A DNA stretch of 64,000 bases, taken from contig NZ_AGBF01000008.1 of the NCBI RefSeq assembly GCF_000225525.1, positions 34,132 through 98,131 of the forward strand. Direction: 5' to 3'. The translations under genes and the position numbers were made by a program. Shown here piece by piece: positions 54,956 through 63,801 of the stretch. This DNA is from Streptomyces zinciresistens K42. Its GTDB lineage: Bacteria; Actinomycetota; Actinomycetes; Streptomycetales; Streptomycetaceae. Each line of letters opens with the position of its first letter. The first letter of the stretch is position 1. Under the pieces are notes generated by a model. It was given only the letters and a program-made list of their open reading frames with translations. It made no database searches and had not been told where the DNA came from.

Positions 54956-55950
54956 GACAGCCGGTGGTGCTGATCAGTCTGGAGTCCCCGCACTCCTTCT
55001 GGCGGCTGTCCTCCGAGCACGAGCGTGCGCTGTCCGCCGCCTTCCCCGGCCTCAAGTTCCGCAGGGCGACCGAGGAGGCCGTGCCGCACCAGTTGGCTGA
55101 CGCACACGTCTACTTCGGGTGGCGATTCGCCCCCTCGTGGCTGTTCGCCGCGCCACATCTGAAGTGGATCGCTTCCCCGTCCGCCGGCACCGACCATCTG
55201 CCGGTCGCCGAGGCGCACTCCGTCGGGGTGGCCCTGACCCGCTCCTACGGCTTCCACGGCAGGCCCATGGCCGAGCACGCCATGGGCCTGGTCCTGGGCT
55301 TCTCCCGCGGGCTGTTCACCAGCCAGCGCGTCCAGCGGAACCGTGCCTGGTGGAAGGACGACTTGGCCGAGGAGTTCTTCGACCTGGCCGGGGCGACGAT
55401 GACCATCGTCGGCTGCGGCAGCGTAGGACGCCACCTCACCCAGGCCGCTCGGGCCTTCGGCATGAACGTCATCGGAGTGCGCCGGACACCACCTGCGGCT
55501 TCCGAGGGCGGGATCACATGGGTGCACACGACGGCAGTGCACCAGGCGGTGTCCATCGCCGACGTAGTGGTCAATCTGCTGCCCGCGACCCCGGCGACGG
55601 ATCGCTACTTCGACCACAACCTCTTCTCGGCGTGCAAACCCCGCTCTCTCTTCCTCAACCTCGGCCGCTCGGCAACCGTCGACCATTCGGCCCTCCTGGC
55701 CTCCCTCGACACCGGCCACCTGCGCGGCGCGGCCCTGGACGTGTTCGATCCGAAACCGCTGCCCGCCCGCCATCCGCTGCGGCTCCACCCCCGGGTCGTA
55801 CTCACCCCGAAAAGCTCGGTGTTCTGCCGCGCGTACATGAACGAGGCGGTCGCGTTCTTCGCCGACAACCTGCACCGCTACCTCTCGGGCCAGCCCCTCA
55901 ACGGCCTGGCCGAGGCGCCCGCCACCCGCTCTCCGCTCGTAGGAGGCTGA
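54952..55950 (+). CDS. D-2-hydroxyacid dehydrogenase-like oxidoreductase
   Basis: A 332-residue NAD-dependent enzyme. IVGCGSVGRHLTQAARAFGMNVIGVRRT is the GxGxxG Rossmann motif, VVNLLPATPATDRYFD follows, and LNLGRSATVDHSALLASLDTGHLRGAALDVFDPKPLPARHPL matches the D-isomer family. The usual catalytic His near PKSSV is replaced by Lys-Ser (TPKSSVFCR), so activity may differ. Coupled to the glycosyltransferase; 3 bases before the radical SAM gene. Confidence 0.88.
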   Translation: MRQPVVLISLESPHSFWRLSSEHERALSAAFPGLKFRRATEEAVPHQLADAHVYFGWRFAPSWLFAAPHLKWIASPSAGTDHLPVAEAHSVGVALTRSYGFHGRPMAEHAMGLVLGFSRGLFTSQRVQRNRAWWKDDLAEEFFDLAGATMTIVGCGSVGRHLTQAARAFGMNVIGVRRTPPAASEGGITWVHTTAVHQAVSIADVVVNLLPATPATDRYFDHNLFSACKPRSLFLNLGRSATVDHSALLASLDTGHLRGAALDVFDPKPLPARHPLRLHPRVVLTPKSSVFCRAYMNEAVAFFADNLHRYLSGQPLNGLAEAPATRSPLVGG

Positions 55951-55953
55951 CCA

Positions 55954-57063
55954 ATGCCCACCGCAGACCACGACGACCTGGCCGCCGCCTTCGCCGCCGC
56001 AGGCCGCAACCACCCCTACCTGGCCTTCACCCTGAACTCGCTGTGCAACCTGGACTGCGTGTTCTGCAAGCCCCGGTGCATGCCGGACTACGGGCACAAG
56101 GACCGGCCCCTGACCGCCTCCGACTACGCGGCCATCGCCACCGAGGCCGGGGCCTGGGAGATCAGGAAGGCGCACTGCTCCGGCGGTGAACCGACCCTCC
56201 GAGCCGACATCCTCGACGTCATCGCGGGGCTCGCCGACGGCCTCGGGCCCGACGCCGCGATCGGCATGACCAGCCACGGCAACCTGCGCCGGGGGCTGTG
56301 CGTCGAACAGCTCCACGACGCCGGCCTGACCTACCTCAACCTCAGCCTCCACAGCCTCGACCCGGCGCGGTCCGCCGCGATCATGGGCGGGGGCGACCCG
56401 CGCACCACCCGGAGCACCCTCGACGCCGCCCTCTCCCTCGGCCTGCGAGTGAAGATCAACTGCGTTCTTCAGCGCACCTCCCTGGACGACGCCTTCGCCG
56501 TGGCCGAACTCGCCCGCGACCTGCCCGTCGCCGTCCGCCTGATCGAACTCCAGAACATCGGCCCCGCCCAAGCGCTCTTCGACACCGAGTTCATTACCGA
56601 GGCAGAGGTCCGCGACCGTCTCCACGAGTGGTTCGCTGACGCCGGCGAAGTCCCCCGGGACCAGCTGGGCGTCCGCAGCCCCGGTCAGTACCTTCGTCCC
56701 GACGGGTGGGCAGGGTCGATCGGCTTCATCTCCAACTCCAGCTGTGCCACCTGCTCCGACGCCAACCGGATCAAGATCACGCCCACCGGAGTAGCGCGAC
56801 CCTGCATCCTGCACAACCGCGACATCCCCCTGAAGCCCCACCTCGCCGGCGGCACCCTCGGCGACGCCTTCGCTCACCTCTTCCAGGCCATGCTCGACCG
56901 CAACACCAACGACGCCTGGCAGGGCTTCCACTATGTCGACTACGACCTGCGCTGGGACCGGATGGAGCGCCCTGAAGGCACCCCGGTCCTGCCCCTGCTG
57001 CCCGTCCTCCCCACGGGGGCGGCTGGCCCCTCCTGCGCCCGCGCCTCCACCGGGGAGCGGTGA
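55954..57063 (+). CDS. MoaA-like radical SAM protein
   Basis: A 369-residue radical SAM enzyme. CNLDCVFC (residues 31-38) binds the [4Fe-4S]-SAM cluster and SGGEPTLR is the GGE motif. The C-terminal SSCATCSDANRIKITPTG then ARPCILH resembles the second-cluster region of MoaA (C-x2-C-x13-C). A GTP-cyclase-like reaction is possible, but in this cluster it more likely rearranges a sugar or nucleoside. Its stop overlaps the next start by one base. Confidence 0.9.
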   Translation: MPTADHDDLAAAFAAAGRNHPYLAFTLNSLCNLDCVFCKPRCMPDYGHKDRPLTASDYAAIATEAGAWEIRKAHCSGGEPTLRADILDVIAGLADGLGPDAAIGMTSHGNLRRGLCVEQLHDAGLTYLNLSLHSLDPARSAAIMGGGDPRTTRSTLDAALSLGLRVKINCVLQRTSLDDAFAVAELARDLPVAVRLIELQNIGPAQALFDTEFITEAEVRDRLHEWFADAGEVPRDQLGVRSPGQYLRPDGWAGSIGFISNSSCATCSDANRIKITPTGVARPCILHNRDIPLKPHLAGGTLGDAFAHLFQAMLDRNTNDAWQGFHYVDYDLRWDRMERPEGTPVLPLLPVLPTGAAGPSCARASTGER

Positions 57064-58181
57064 TGGTCGTGGTCGACGCGCCGCCTCTCTACCAGGGACT
57101 CGGCGTTCTGTACGAAGGCGAGCTGGACGCTCACGGCGTCGGGGCTGTGATGCTCACCCACAAGTGGCAGCCGGCCGACCTGCTGGCTCCGCACTCCGAC
57201 ATCGACGTACGCGTCATCCTGCGCCAGGCACCTGCGGACTGGGAAGAGTGGAACCACCGCCTGGCCGCCGCACACACCGCCGCAGTCGACCGGGAAGTCT
57301 TCCATCGACGTCTCCTGGAGCACCCGCCCGGCTTCGCTTTCACCGTGACCGAGACGGACGGGAGACTCGTCTCCGCGCCCGAACTCGCGACCTGGTCACT
57401 GATCAGCGGCAGCGCGCGGGACTTCCAACGCTGGAAGTCCCGGGCCCAGATGGCGCCCTGGTGCGAGGTCGATGAGCGGTTCTACCGGAGGATCCTCCAG
57501 GCTCGGATGGGCGGCCGATATCAGCTGGCCGCGGACAGCACGGACAACGTGGTCGAGGACATCGCCGCGTACCGACGCCACTGCGTGGCGTGGCACTACC
57601 TCGCCCCGTGCTGGTTCGCCGCCGCCGCACTCGCGACCCGGACCCGCTGCCCCGGAAAGACGGCGGCCCTCACCCAGTGGCGGCCGGAGGGACTGGACGG
57701 ATACGCCGAGCTGTTCCTCCGGCACTCAGAGAACCGCGCCGATGTCCGACCGCGGAGCCCGCGCCACCTGCTCCGCGCGGCCCATGTAGCTCTGGAGGCG
57801 GCCATGCGCCGCGTTCCTGACGGGGGCCGCCCAGACGGCCAGGGGCAGGAGCACGCTCGTACTGACTGGGTGATGACGTCCGGCATGCTCCGTGTACGCG
57901 TCGCCCGCTGGCTGTACTACCTCGATCCGCCGCCAGGCATGGCGACCGAGTACCTGATCCGGCGGGAGGCGAAGGAACTCCGCTCCGCTGCGCAAATGCT
58001 GACCGTGCTCGCGGCAGACGAGGCGACTGCCGCCCAGCGGCTGGCCACCCGGATGGCGGCGCTGATCCCCACTGGACCCACCACCGCCGGCACCCTGCGC
58101 GCGACCCTCGCGCGCTGGCACCAGCAGAAGACCACCGTCCAGGACTTCCTCAGCCTCACGCCCGACGACGTCCACCTCTGA
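57063..58181 (+). CDS. Nucleotidyltransferase-like protein, unknown
   Basis: A 372-residue protein from ATG 57063, overlapping the previous stop (TGATG). LLAPHSDIDVRVIL has the DxD pair of nucleotidyltransferases, but the GS motif before it is replaced (AVMLTHKWQ), so the assignment is tentative. The rest is helical (WHYLAPCWFAAAALATRTRC). Conserved Arg/Trp-rich segments recur. It sits between two radical SAM genes and must serve the same pathway. Confidence 0.65.
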   Translation: MVVVDAPPLYQGLGVLYEGELDAHGVGAVMLTHKWQPADLLAPHSDIDVRVILRQAPADWEEWNHRLAAAHTAAVDREVFHRRLLEHPPGFAFTVTETDGRLVSAPELATWSLISGSARDFQRWKSRAQMAPWCEVDERFYRRILQARMGGRYQLAADSTDNVVEDIAAYRRHCVAWHYLAPCWFAAAALATRTRCPGKTAALTQWRPEGLDGYAELFLRHSENRADVRPRSPRHLLRAAHVALEAAMRRVPDGGRPDGQGQEHARTDWVMTSGMLRVRVARWLYYLDPPPGMATEYLIRREAKELRSAAQMLTVLAADEATAAQRLATRMAALIPTGPTTAGTLRATLARWHQQKTTVQDFLSLTPDDVHL

Positions 58182-58198
58182 CCCAAGGAGTCTCGCCA

Positions 58199-58990
58199 AT
58201 GCCCCCGCGTGCGCCTGTGCCCCGCACCCTCAAAACGGCCAAGGTAAAGATCACCACGAAGTGCAATCGGCACTGCGACTTCTGCATCTTCGCCGACGGT
58301 GCCCAGGGCGAGAACATGTCCCTGGATCTGTTCTCCACCATCCTGACCCGGCTGGAGACCGTCCCCTTCCAGCAGCTGCACATCAACGGCGGCGAACCCA
58401 CCGTGCACCGGGACTTCCCGGCACTCAGCGACGTCGCCCGCTCGCGACTGCCGGACAAGGTCATGGTCCTGGGTACGAACGCCATCACACTGGCTCGCAA
58501 CCAGCCGATCATGGAGGCGACCCTCCGCTCGTACGACCAGATCCTCATCGGCTGCGACGATGAGCACGGGAACTACGACGAGGTGCACGCCGTCGTGCCC
58601 CGCCTCCGCGAAGCAGGCAAGACCGTGGTCGTCAACAGTGTCCTGGAAGGCATCAGTGCCACCCGGCTCACGCAGCTCGGGGCGCTGTGCGAGAAGTACG
58701 GTGCCGTCCACGTCACCAACCACGTGCACCACGTCGACGTCGGCCAGCCCGCGAACGAGCTGCGTGGCCTCTGCGACCGTTACCTCGACCAGCACCTGAT
58801 GATCGAGATGGACGGGTCCTGCTACCGCTGCTTCAACGCCATGGCGAAGGACGACAGCGAGTTCAGCATCTGGGACGAGGACTTCGCGGCCAAGGTGTTC
58901 GCGCCCCGGGGGCACCACTTCCGGTTCTGCCTGCGCTGCCACGAGTACACCGACTCCGGCGCCGCACTCGTCCCCGCCCTCATCGTCTGA
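58199..58990 (+). CDS. Compact radical SAM protein with C-terminal cysteine cluster
   Basis: A 263-residue radical SAM enzyme. CNRHCDFC (residues 22-29) and NGGEPTVH are the core motifs. C-terminal cysteines in SCYRCFNAM and FCLRCHEYTDSG can hold a second cluster (SPASM/twitch-like). It is shorter than most SPASM proteins. AAGGAG lies upstream of ATG 58199. The reaction is unknown; sugar or cyclitol oxidation is a reasonable guess from neighbours. Confidence 0.88.
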   Translation: MPPRAPVPRTLKTAKVKITTKCNRHCDFCIFADGAQGENMSLDLFSTILTRLETVPFQQLHINGGEPTVHRDFPALSDVARSRLPDKVMVLGTNAITLARNQPIMEATLRSYDQILIGCDDEHGNYDEVHAVVPRLREAGKTVVVNSVLEGISATRLTQLGALCEKYGAVHVTNHVHHVDVGQPANELRGLCDRYLDQHLMIEMDGSCYRCFNAMAKDDSEFSIWDEDFAAKVFAPRGHHFRFCLRCHEYTDSGAALVPALIV

Positions 58991-59007
58991 TCGGGAGGTA
59001 CACCACC

Positions 59008-60723
59008 ATGCCCGCAGTCCTCGGACTGAACTTCCACCACGACACGGCCGCCGCGTTAGTCGTCGACGGCCGCGTCTACGCCACCGAAGAGGAGCGCTGG
59101 AGCGGCGTCAAGCACAACCACCCCACCCGCAAGGGCACGCTCACCGCCCCGACCCGCGCGCTCCAGTGGTGCCTGGAGGCCGCCGGCATCGAACCGGAGG
59201 ACATGGACGCCGTCTGGGCCGCCTCCATGCGTCCCAACCCTGCGGCCGGCTGGTGGCTGGCCGAGGAGCGGGAGGAACTCGCCGCCCTCCTGCCCGCCCC
59301 GCTCGGCGAACACCTCCGCCTCCTCTCCCACCACACGGCCCACGTGCTCTCCGGCTACCTGCTCTCCGGGCACGAGCACGCCGCGGGCCTCGTCATCGAC
59401 GCCGGCGGCTCTTCCCTGGGCTCCGACTTCGGACCGGGCCGCGAGCGCATCACCGGGTACGACCTGTGGTCCGATCGCATCGACCGCCTCCACCAGGGAA
59501 TGCCCGCCATCGTGCCGGGCCCGGTCGGGCCCCGGCGGGTCCACTCCTCCCTCGGGCACTTTTACCGGAACCTCGCCCGGCGGGTGATCCCACCCGGCGA
59601 CGAGCCCGAAGGCAGCATGATGGCGCTCGCGGCCTTCGGCGATCCTCAGCGCTACGGAACACACATCCGCGAACTGGTCCGGCTCGGCGACGAGGGCGAG
59701 GTCCGCATCGACCACCCGTGGGGTTCCGCGGACAGCAGCACACCGCTGCTCCTGGATGGACGGGCGTGGACCGCCGACAACGTCGCGGAGCAGCCGGAAC
59801 ACAAGCGTGCCGACCTGGCCGCCGCCGTCCAGGAGGTCTTCGCCGAATCGGTCGTCCACATCGCCCGCCACCTGCAACGACTCACTCGGGCCTCAGCGTT
59901 GGTGTTCTCGGGCGGATGCGCACTGAACTCCCACCTCAACGGCCAGCTGGCCGCCGACAGCGGCTTCGATACCCTCTTCGTCGCGCCCGCCCCGCACGAC
60001 GCTGGCACAGCCGTGGGCGCCGCGCTCTACGGCTGGCACTACCAGCTCGGGCAGGACCGCCTGCCTGTTCCCACCGACGCTGCCTGGGGACCCAACCCAG
60101 GCACGCTGCCCACGACAACGGTGCCGCCCGGCTATCACGCCTTGCCCCACCTCGGGCTCGGACTGCCAGCCACAGTGGCGGCACTGCTCGCCGAGCACCG
60201 CATCGTCGGCTGGGTGCAGGGACAGCTCGAATTCGGGCCGCGTGCCCTCGGCCATCGCTCGATCCTCGCCCACCCCGGTCCCGCCGCCACGAGGGACCGA
60301 CTCAACGCGATCAAGAAGCGAGCCGCGTACCGCCCGTTCGCGCCAGCCGTCCTCGCCGAGCACGCCACGGAATGGTTCATGTCGGCGGGCGACCCCTTCA
60401 TGAACCGCGTCGCCACGGTCCGACGGTGCCGAGCCGACCGAGTCGCAGCGGTCACCCACCACGACGGCACCGCCCGCGTCCAGTCCGTCGCCGCCGACCA
60501 CCAGGGCCTGCGCGATCTCCTTGAGCAGTTCCGCGACCTCACCGGACTGCCCCTGCTGCTCAACACATCCTTCAACCGCAAAGGCGCCCCGATCCTGCGG
60601 ACCGCTGAGCAGGCCGTGGCAGCGGCGGTGGAACTGCGCCTCGACGCCCTCGCCGTCGGGGACACCTTGCTGCTCGCCGACCACGTCCCCGATCCCCGTG
60701 CCGCGTCCCTTCGTACGAGGTGA
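59008..60723 (+). CDS. NodU/TobZ-family O-carbamoyltransferase
   Basis: A 571-residue enzyme, the usual TobZ length. N-terminal Kae1-like domain: VLGLNFHHDTAAALVVDG, LLSHHTAHVLSGY (metal His pair), AGLVIDAGGSS, FSGGCALNSHLNG and PHDAGTAVGAA. C-terminal YrdC-like domain: GQLEFGPRALGHRSIL, RPFAPAVLAE and LLLNTSFNRKGAPIL. It transfers carbamoyl from carbamoyl phosphate to a hydroxyl group of a product. Codon 17 is TTA (59056), so translation probably depends on bldA. RBS GGGAGGT. Confidence 0.93.
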   Translation: MPAVLGLNFHHDTAAALVVDGRVYATEEERWSGVKHNHPTRKGTLTAPTRALQWCLEAAGIEPEDMDAVWAASMRPNPAAGWWLAEEREELAALLPAPLGEHLRLLSHHTAHVLSGYLLSGHEHAAGLVIDAGGSSLGSDFGPGRERITGYDLWSDRIDRLHQGMPAIVPGPVGPRRVHSSLGHFYRNLARRVIPPGDEPEGSMMALAAFGDPQRYGTHIRELVRLGDEGEVRIDHPWGSADSSTPLLLDGRAWTADNVAEQPEHKRADLAAAVQEVFAESVVHIARHLQRLTRASALVFSGGCALNSHLNGQLAADSGFDTLFVAPAPHDAGTAVGAALYGWHYQLGQDRLPVPTDAAWGPNPGTLPTTTVPPGYHALPHLGLGLPATVAALLAEHRIVGWVQGQLEFGPRALGHRSILAHPGPAATRDRLNAIKKRAAYRPFAPAVLAEHATEWFMSAGDPFMNRVATVRRCRADRVAAVTHHDGTARVQSVAADHQGLRDLLEQFRDLTGLPLLLNTSFNRKGAPILRTAEQAVAAAVELRLDALAVGDTLLLADHVPDPRAASLRTR

Positions 60724-60728
60724 GGCGA

Positions 60729-61343
60729 ATGGACCCCATCGATCTCGACCACATCCTGACCGTGCTCGGTGCCGCCGCGTGGAGCCCGGACGAGCAGTCC
60801 CGCGCCCGTGTGGCCGCCGACCTCGCCCTCACGGTCTACGACGGCCACACCCGCGACCAGGGCACCCCTTACCTGGAGCACCCGCTGGCCGTCGTCAGGC
60901 TCCTGCGAACGGAGATCGGCGTCCGCCGCCCGGTGCCCCTCCTCCTCGCCCTTCTCCATGACGCCTTGGAGGTGGCCCCTGAGTCGGAGGCACTGCTCGT
61001 CCATCACCTCGGCGGCCCGTTCACCGCCCGCCTGCGTGCCATGACGGCCGACCACCGCCTCGAGCAGCGCACGAAGTCCGTCGGCGACGAGACCCGCTGG
61101 CGCGCGAAGCAGGCCGCGCTCCCGCCCGAGGACCTCCTTGTCCGGCTCGCCGACCGCCTGCACAACCTGCGCGACCTCGCCGCGTCCCCGAACCTCGACC
61201 GGCACCGACGGTTCCTCCAGACCCTGGGCGATTTCCACCTCCCCCTCGCCAACGCCGCCCGCGACCTCGGCCCCCATCTGGAGACCATGCATGCGCGACT
61301 GCACGCCGAGTACGTCCACCACATACAGGAGGTACGTCCGTGA
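60729..61343 (+). CDS. HD-domain hydrolase, MESH1/SpoT-hydrolase-like
   Basis: A 204-residue protein. YLEHPLAVVRLL, LLALLHDALEVAPE and LVRLADRLHNLRDL give the H...HD...D pattern of (p)ppGpp hydrolases such as MESH1. No synthetase domain is present. ATG 60729 has GAGGTGAGG upstream, 5 bases after the carbamoyltransferase stop. It may remove a phosphate from a nucleotide-like intermediate or adjust ppGpp; both are inference. Confidence 0.85.
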   Translation: MDPIDLDHILTVLGAAAWSPDEQSRARVAADLALTVYDGHTRDQGTPYLEHPLAVVRLLRTEIGVRRPVPLLLALLHDALEVAPESEALLVHHLGGPFTARLRAMTADHRLEQRTKSVGDETRWRAKQAALPPEDLLVRLADRLHNLRDLAASPNLDRHRRFLQTLGDFHLPLANAARDLGPHLETMHARLHAEYVHHIQEVRP

Positions 61344-62326
61344 AACGGGTCGTCTACTCGATGGAGCCGGTCGGCCGGACCGGCGGCCGGGTCTACCTAC
61401 GGATGCTCCACGAGGTGACGGCCGACGACGTGGAATGGCGCACCGTCCCGGACCACAAGCGGACCTACCGGGTCCGCCGCTGGCGCAAGCTCCGCCACCT
61501 CGCCCGCCTGGCCCCTTCCATACGGGCGCTGCACGGCACCACCGGCACCTTCGTGTGGGACGACCTGAGCCTGCTGCTGTTCACACCCGAGATGCGCGCC
61601 CGCACGGTGTTCCTCCTGCACCACTACGAACCGCTCCAACACGACTCCGCCCCCATCGAGGCCATGCTCTGGGAGAGGCTGTTCCGCGTTCTGCCGCAGT
61701 GCGCCGCCGTGGTGTGCGTCGCCCCGTACTGGGCCGACCAGCTTCGCGCCCGAGGCGTCCGCAACGTACAGGTGATCTACAACGCCTTCGACATGGCCGA
61801 GGTGGAGCAGGCACGCGGTTACGACCGGGCCGAGTGCCGCGCAGAGTTCGGCCTGCCACCCGACGTGATCGGCGTCTACGCGGGCAAGGCCGTGCACTGG
61901 AAGGGAACCGAGGAGGTCTCGGCAGCCCTGGCCGGCGTTCCCGGTCTGCGGGTGATCACCAGCGGCAGCAACACCATCGGCCTCGACAGCGCGCACTACG
62001 ACGTCGAGCGCGAGCGGTACCTGCGTCTGCTGCGCGCCTGTGACGTCGGTGTCTTCCTCCCGCGGATGCGGGAGGGCTGGAGCCGCGGCGCCGCCGAGGC
62101 TTTACTCCTCGGCCTGCCCTGCCTCATCCGCCCGGTGGCCGGCCTGGGCGACCTCGCCGCGCTGGCCGGCCAGCCGGTCCCGGACCTCCGCCGCCTCCCG
62201 GCACAGGTCCGGCAGCGCGCGGAGACACGCCCCACCGAGGCCAAGGCCGCGTACGAGGCCCTGGCCCGGTTCGACCTGAACTACTTCGGCGACGCCTGGG
62301 GCAACCTCCTGGCGCAGGTCACCTGA
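61340..62326 (+). CDS. Second GT4-like glycosyltransferase
   Basis: A 328-residue glycosyltransferase. GTG 61340 overlaps the HD stop. VIYNAFDMAEVEQ and GVYAGKAVHWKGTEEVSAAL are the central linker and Rossmann start, and REGWSRGAAEALLLGLPCLIRP is the Ex7E-type donor site. The codon at 62102 is TTA (in EALLLG), a bldA signal. It ends the operon 7 bases before the convergent gltX stop, with no separate terminator seen. Confidence 0.87.
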   Translation: MKRVVYSMEPVGRTGGRVYLRMLHEVTADDVEWRTVPDHKRTYRVRRWRKLRHLARLAPSIRALHGTTGTFVWDDLSLLLFTPEMRARTVFLLHHYEPLQHDSAPIEAMLWERLFRVLPQCAAVVCVAPYWADQLRARGVRNVQVIYNAFDMAEVEQARGYDRAECRAEFGLPPDVIGVYAGKAVHWKGTEEVSAALAGVPGLRVITSGSNTIGLDSAHYDVERERYLRLLRACDVGVFLPRMREGWSRGAAEALLLGLPCLIRPVAGLGDLAALAGQPVPDLRRLPAQVRQRAETRPTEAKAAYEALARFDLNYFGDAWGNLLAQVT

Positions 62327-62333
62327 CCAGCGG

Positions 62334-63755
62334 CTAAGCCTGCGCGGCCAGCTTCTTGCTGGCGGCGTCCAGACGGGCCAGCACGCGGTCCCGGCCGAGC
62401 AACTCCATGGACTCGAACAGCGGGAGTCCGATCGTCCGGCCGGTGACCGCGACCCGGATGGGTGCCTGGGCCTTGCCCAGCTTCAGCCCGTGCTTCTCCC
62501 CGACGGCGAGCAGGACGGCCTTCAGGTCGTCCGCCTTCCAGTCCGCGACGTCGGCCAGCTCGGCGCGGGCGTCCGACAGGATGTCGCCGGCGCCCGCCTT
62601 CATCGCCTTGTTCCACGACGCCTCGTCCTCGACCGGCTCGTCGAGGAACAGGAAGTCCACATAGCTGGTGATCTCGGAAAGCAGCGCCAGCCGGGTCTGG
62701 GCCAGGGAAGCCGCCGCCTCGAAGACGTCCTTGTCGAACGCCTCCGGCCGCCACGGCGCGTACGGGGCGACGAGCCACGGCGCGCAGGCGGCGGCGAACT
62801 GCTCCGGTGACAGGGCGCGGATGTACTCGCCGTTGAACGCCGTCAGCTTCTTCACGTCGAAGAAGGCCGGCGCGGTGTTGACGTCCTCGATCCGGAAGAG
62901 CTGCTCCAGCTCCTCGTACGGCCGGATCTCCTGGTCGTCGCCCGGGCCCCAGCCGAGGAGCATGAGGTAGTTCACCATCGCCTCGGGCAGGAAGCCCTCG
63001 GCGAGGTAGCCCTCCAGCGCCACCTTGTCCCGGCGCTTGGACAGCTTCTGCCGCTTCTCGTTCACGATCACCGGCAGGTGCGCCCACACGGGCGGCTTGG
63101 CTCCGAGCGCCTCCCACAGCAGCTGCTGCTTCGGGGTGTTCGACAGGTGCTCCTCGCCCCGGATGACCTGCGTGATTCCCTTATCCAGGTCATCCACGAC
63201 GTTGGCGATCAGAAATACCGGGGACCCGTCGCCACGGGCGATCACGAAGTCCTCGATCGCGCTGTTCGGGAACGCCGGCTCCCCGCGGACCAGGTCGACC
63301 ACGACGGTCTCACCCTCATCCGGCGTCCGGAACCGCAGCGCCCGCCTCTCCTCAAAGGCCAGCCCCCGGTCCCGGCAGAACCCGTCGTACCCGAGGTGCT
63401 CCGACCCCGTGCGCTCCTTCAGCTGCTCCCGGGTGCAGTCGCAGTAGTACGCCCGGCCGGCCGCGAAGAGCTGCTGAGCCGCTTCCCGGTGCCGGTCGGC
63501 GTTGTGCGACTGGAAGTACGGCCCCTCGAAGGCCGGGTCCTCGCCATGGATGCCGATCGCCGCGAGCGCGCTGATGATGCCCTCGGTCCACTCCGGCTTG
63601 TTCCGGGCCGCGTCGGTGTCCTCGATCCGCAGCACGAACCTGCCGCCGGACTGTCGCGCCACCGCCCAGTTGTAGAGAGCGGACCGTGCACCACCAACAT
63701 GGAACATGCCGGTCGGGGATGGGGCGAAACGAACGCGAACCGGGGCAGTAGACAT
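62334..63755 (-). CDS. gltX: Glutamyl-tRNA synthetase (probable second copy)
   Basis: A 473-residue class I aminoacyl-tRNA synthetase. [20 protein letters not shown] holds the HIGH-type motif (HVGG) and [12 protein letters not shown] the KMSKS motif; [10 protein letters not shown] ends the anticodon-binding domain. The ligase charges tRNA-Glu. Residues such as [15 protein letters not shown] differ from the housekeeping Streptomyces form (GNPHVGLVRTALFNW, from memory), so this is probably an extra copy. It is convergent with the biosynthetic operon and next to an IS element. Self-resistance, or Glu-tRNA supply, is conceivable. Confidence 0.93.
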   Translation of the reverse strand: MSTAPVRVRFAPSPTGMFHVGGARSALYNWAVARQSGGRFVLRIEDTDAARNKPEWTEGIISALAAIGIHGEDPAFEGPYFQSHNADRHREAAQQLFAAGRAYYCDCTREQLKERTGSEHLGYDGFCRDRGLAFEERRALRFRTPDEGETVVVDLVRGEPAFPNSAIEDFVIARGDGSPVFLIANVVDDLDKGITQVIRGEEHLSNTPKQQLLWEALGAKPPVWAHLPVIVNEKRQKLSKRRDKVALEGYLAEGFLPEAMVNYLMLLGWGPGDDQEIRPYEELEQLFRIEDVNTAPAFFDVKKLTAFNGEYIRALSPEQFAAACAPWLVAPYAPWRPEAFDKDVFEAAASLAQTRLALLSEITSYVDFLFLDEPVEDEASWNKAMKAGAGDILSDARAELADVADWKADDLKAVLLAVGEKHGLKLGKAQAPIRVAVTGRTIGLPLFESMELLGRDRVLARLDAASKKLAAQA

Positions 63756-63801
63756 GCGCTCCAGGGTACCGACGTCGGACCTACGCCTCGGACCACTCGC
63801 C

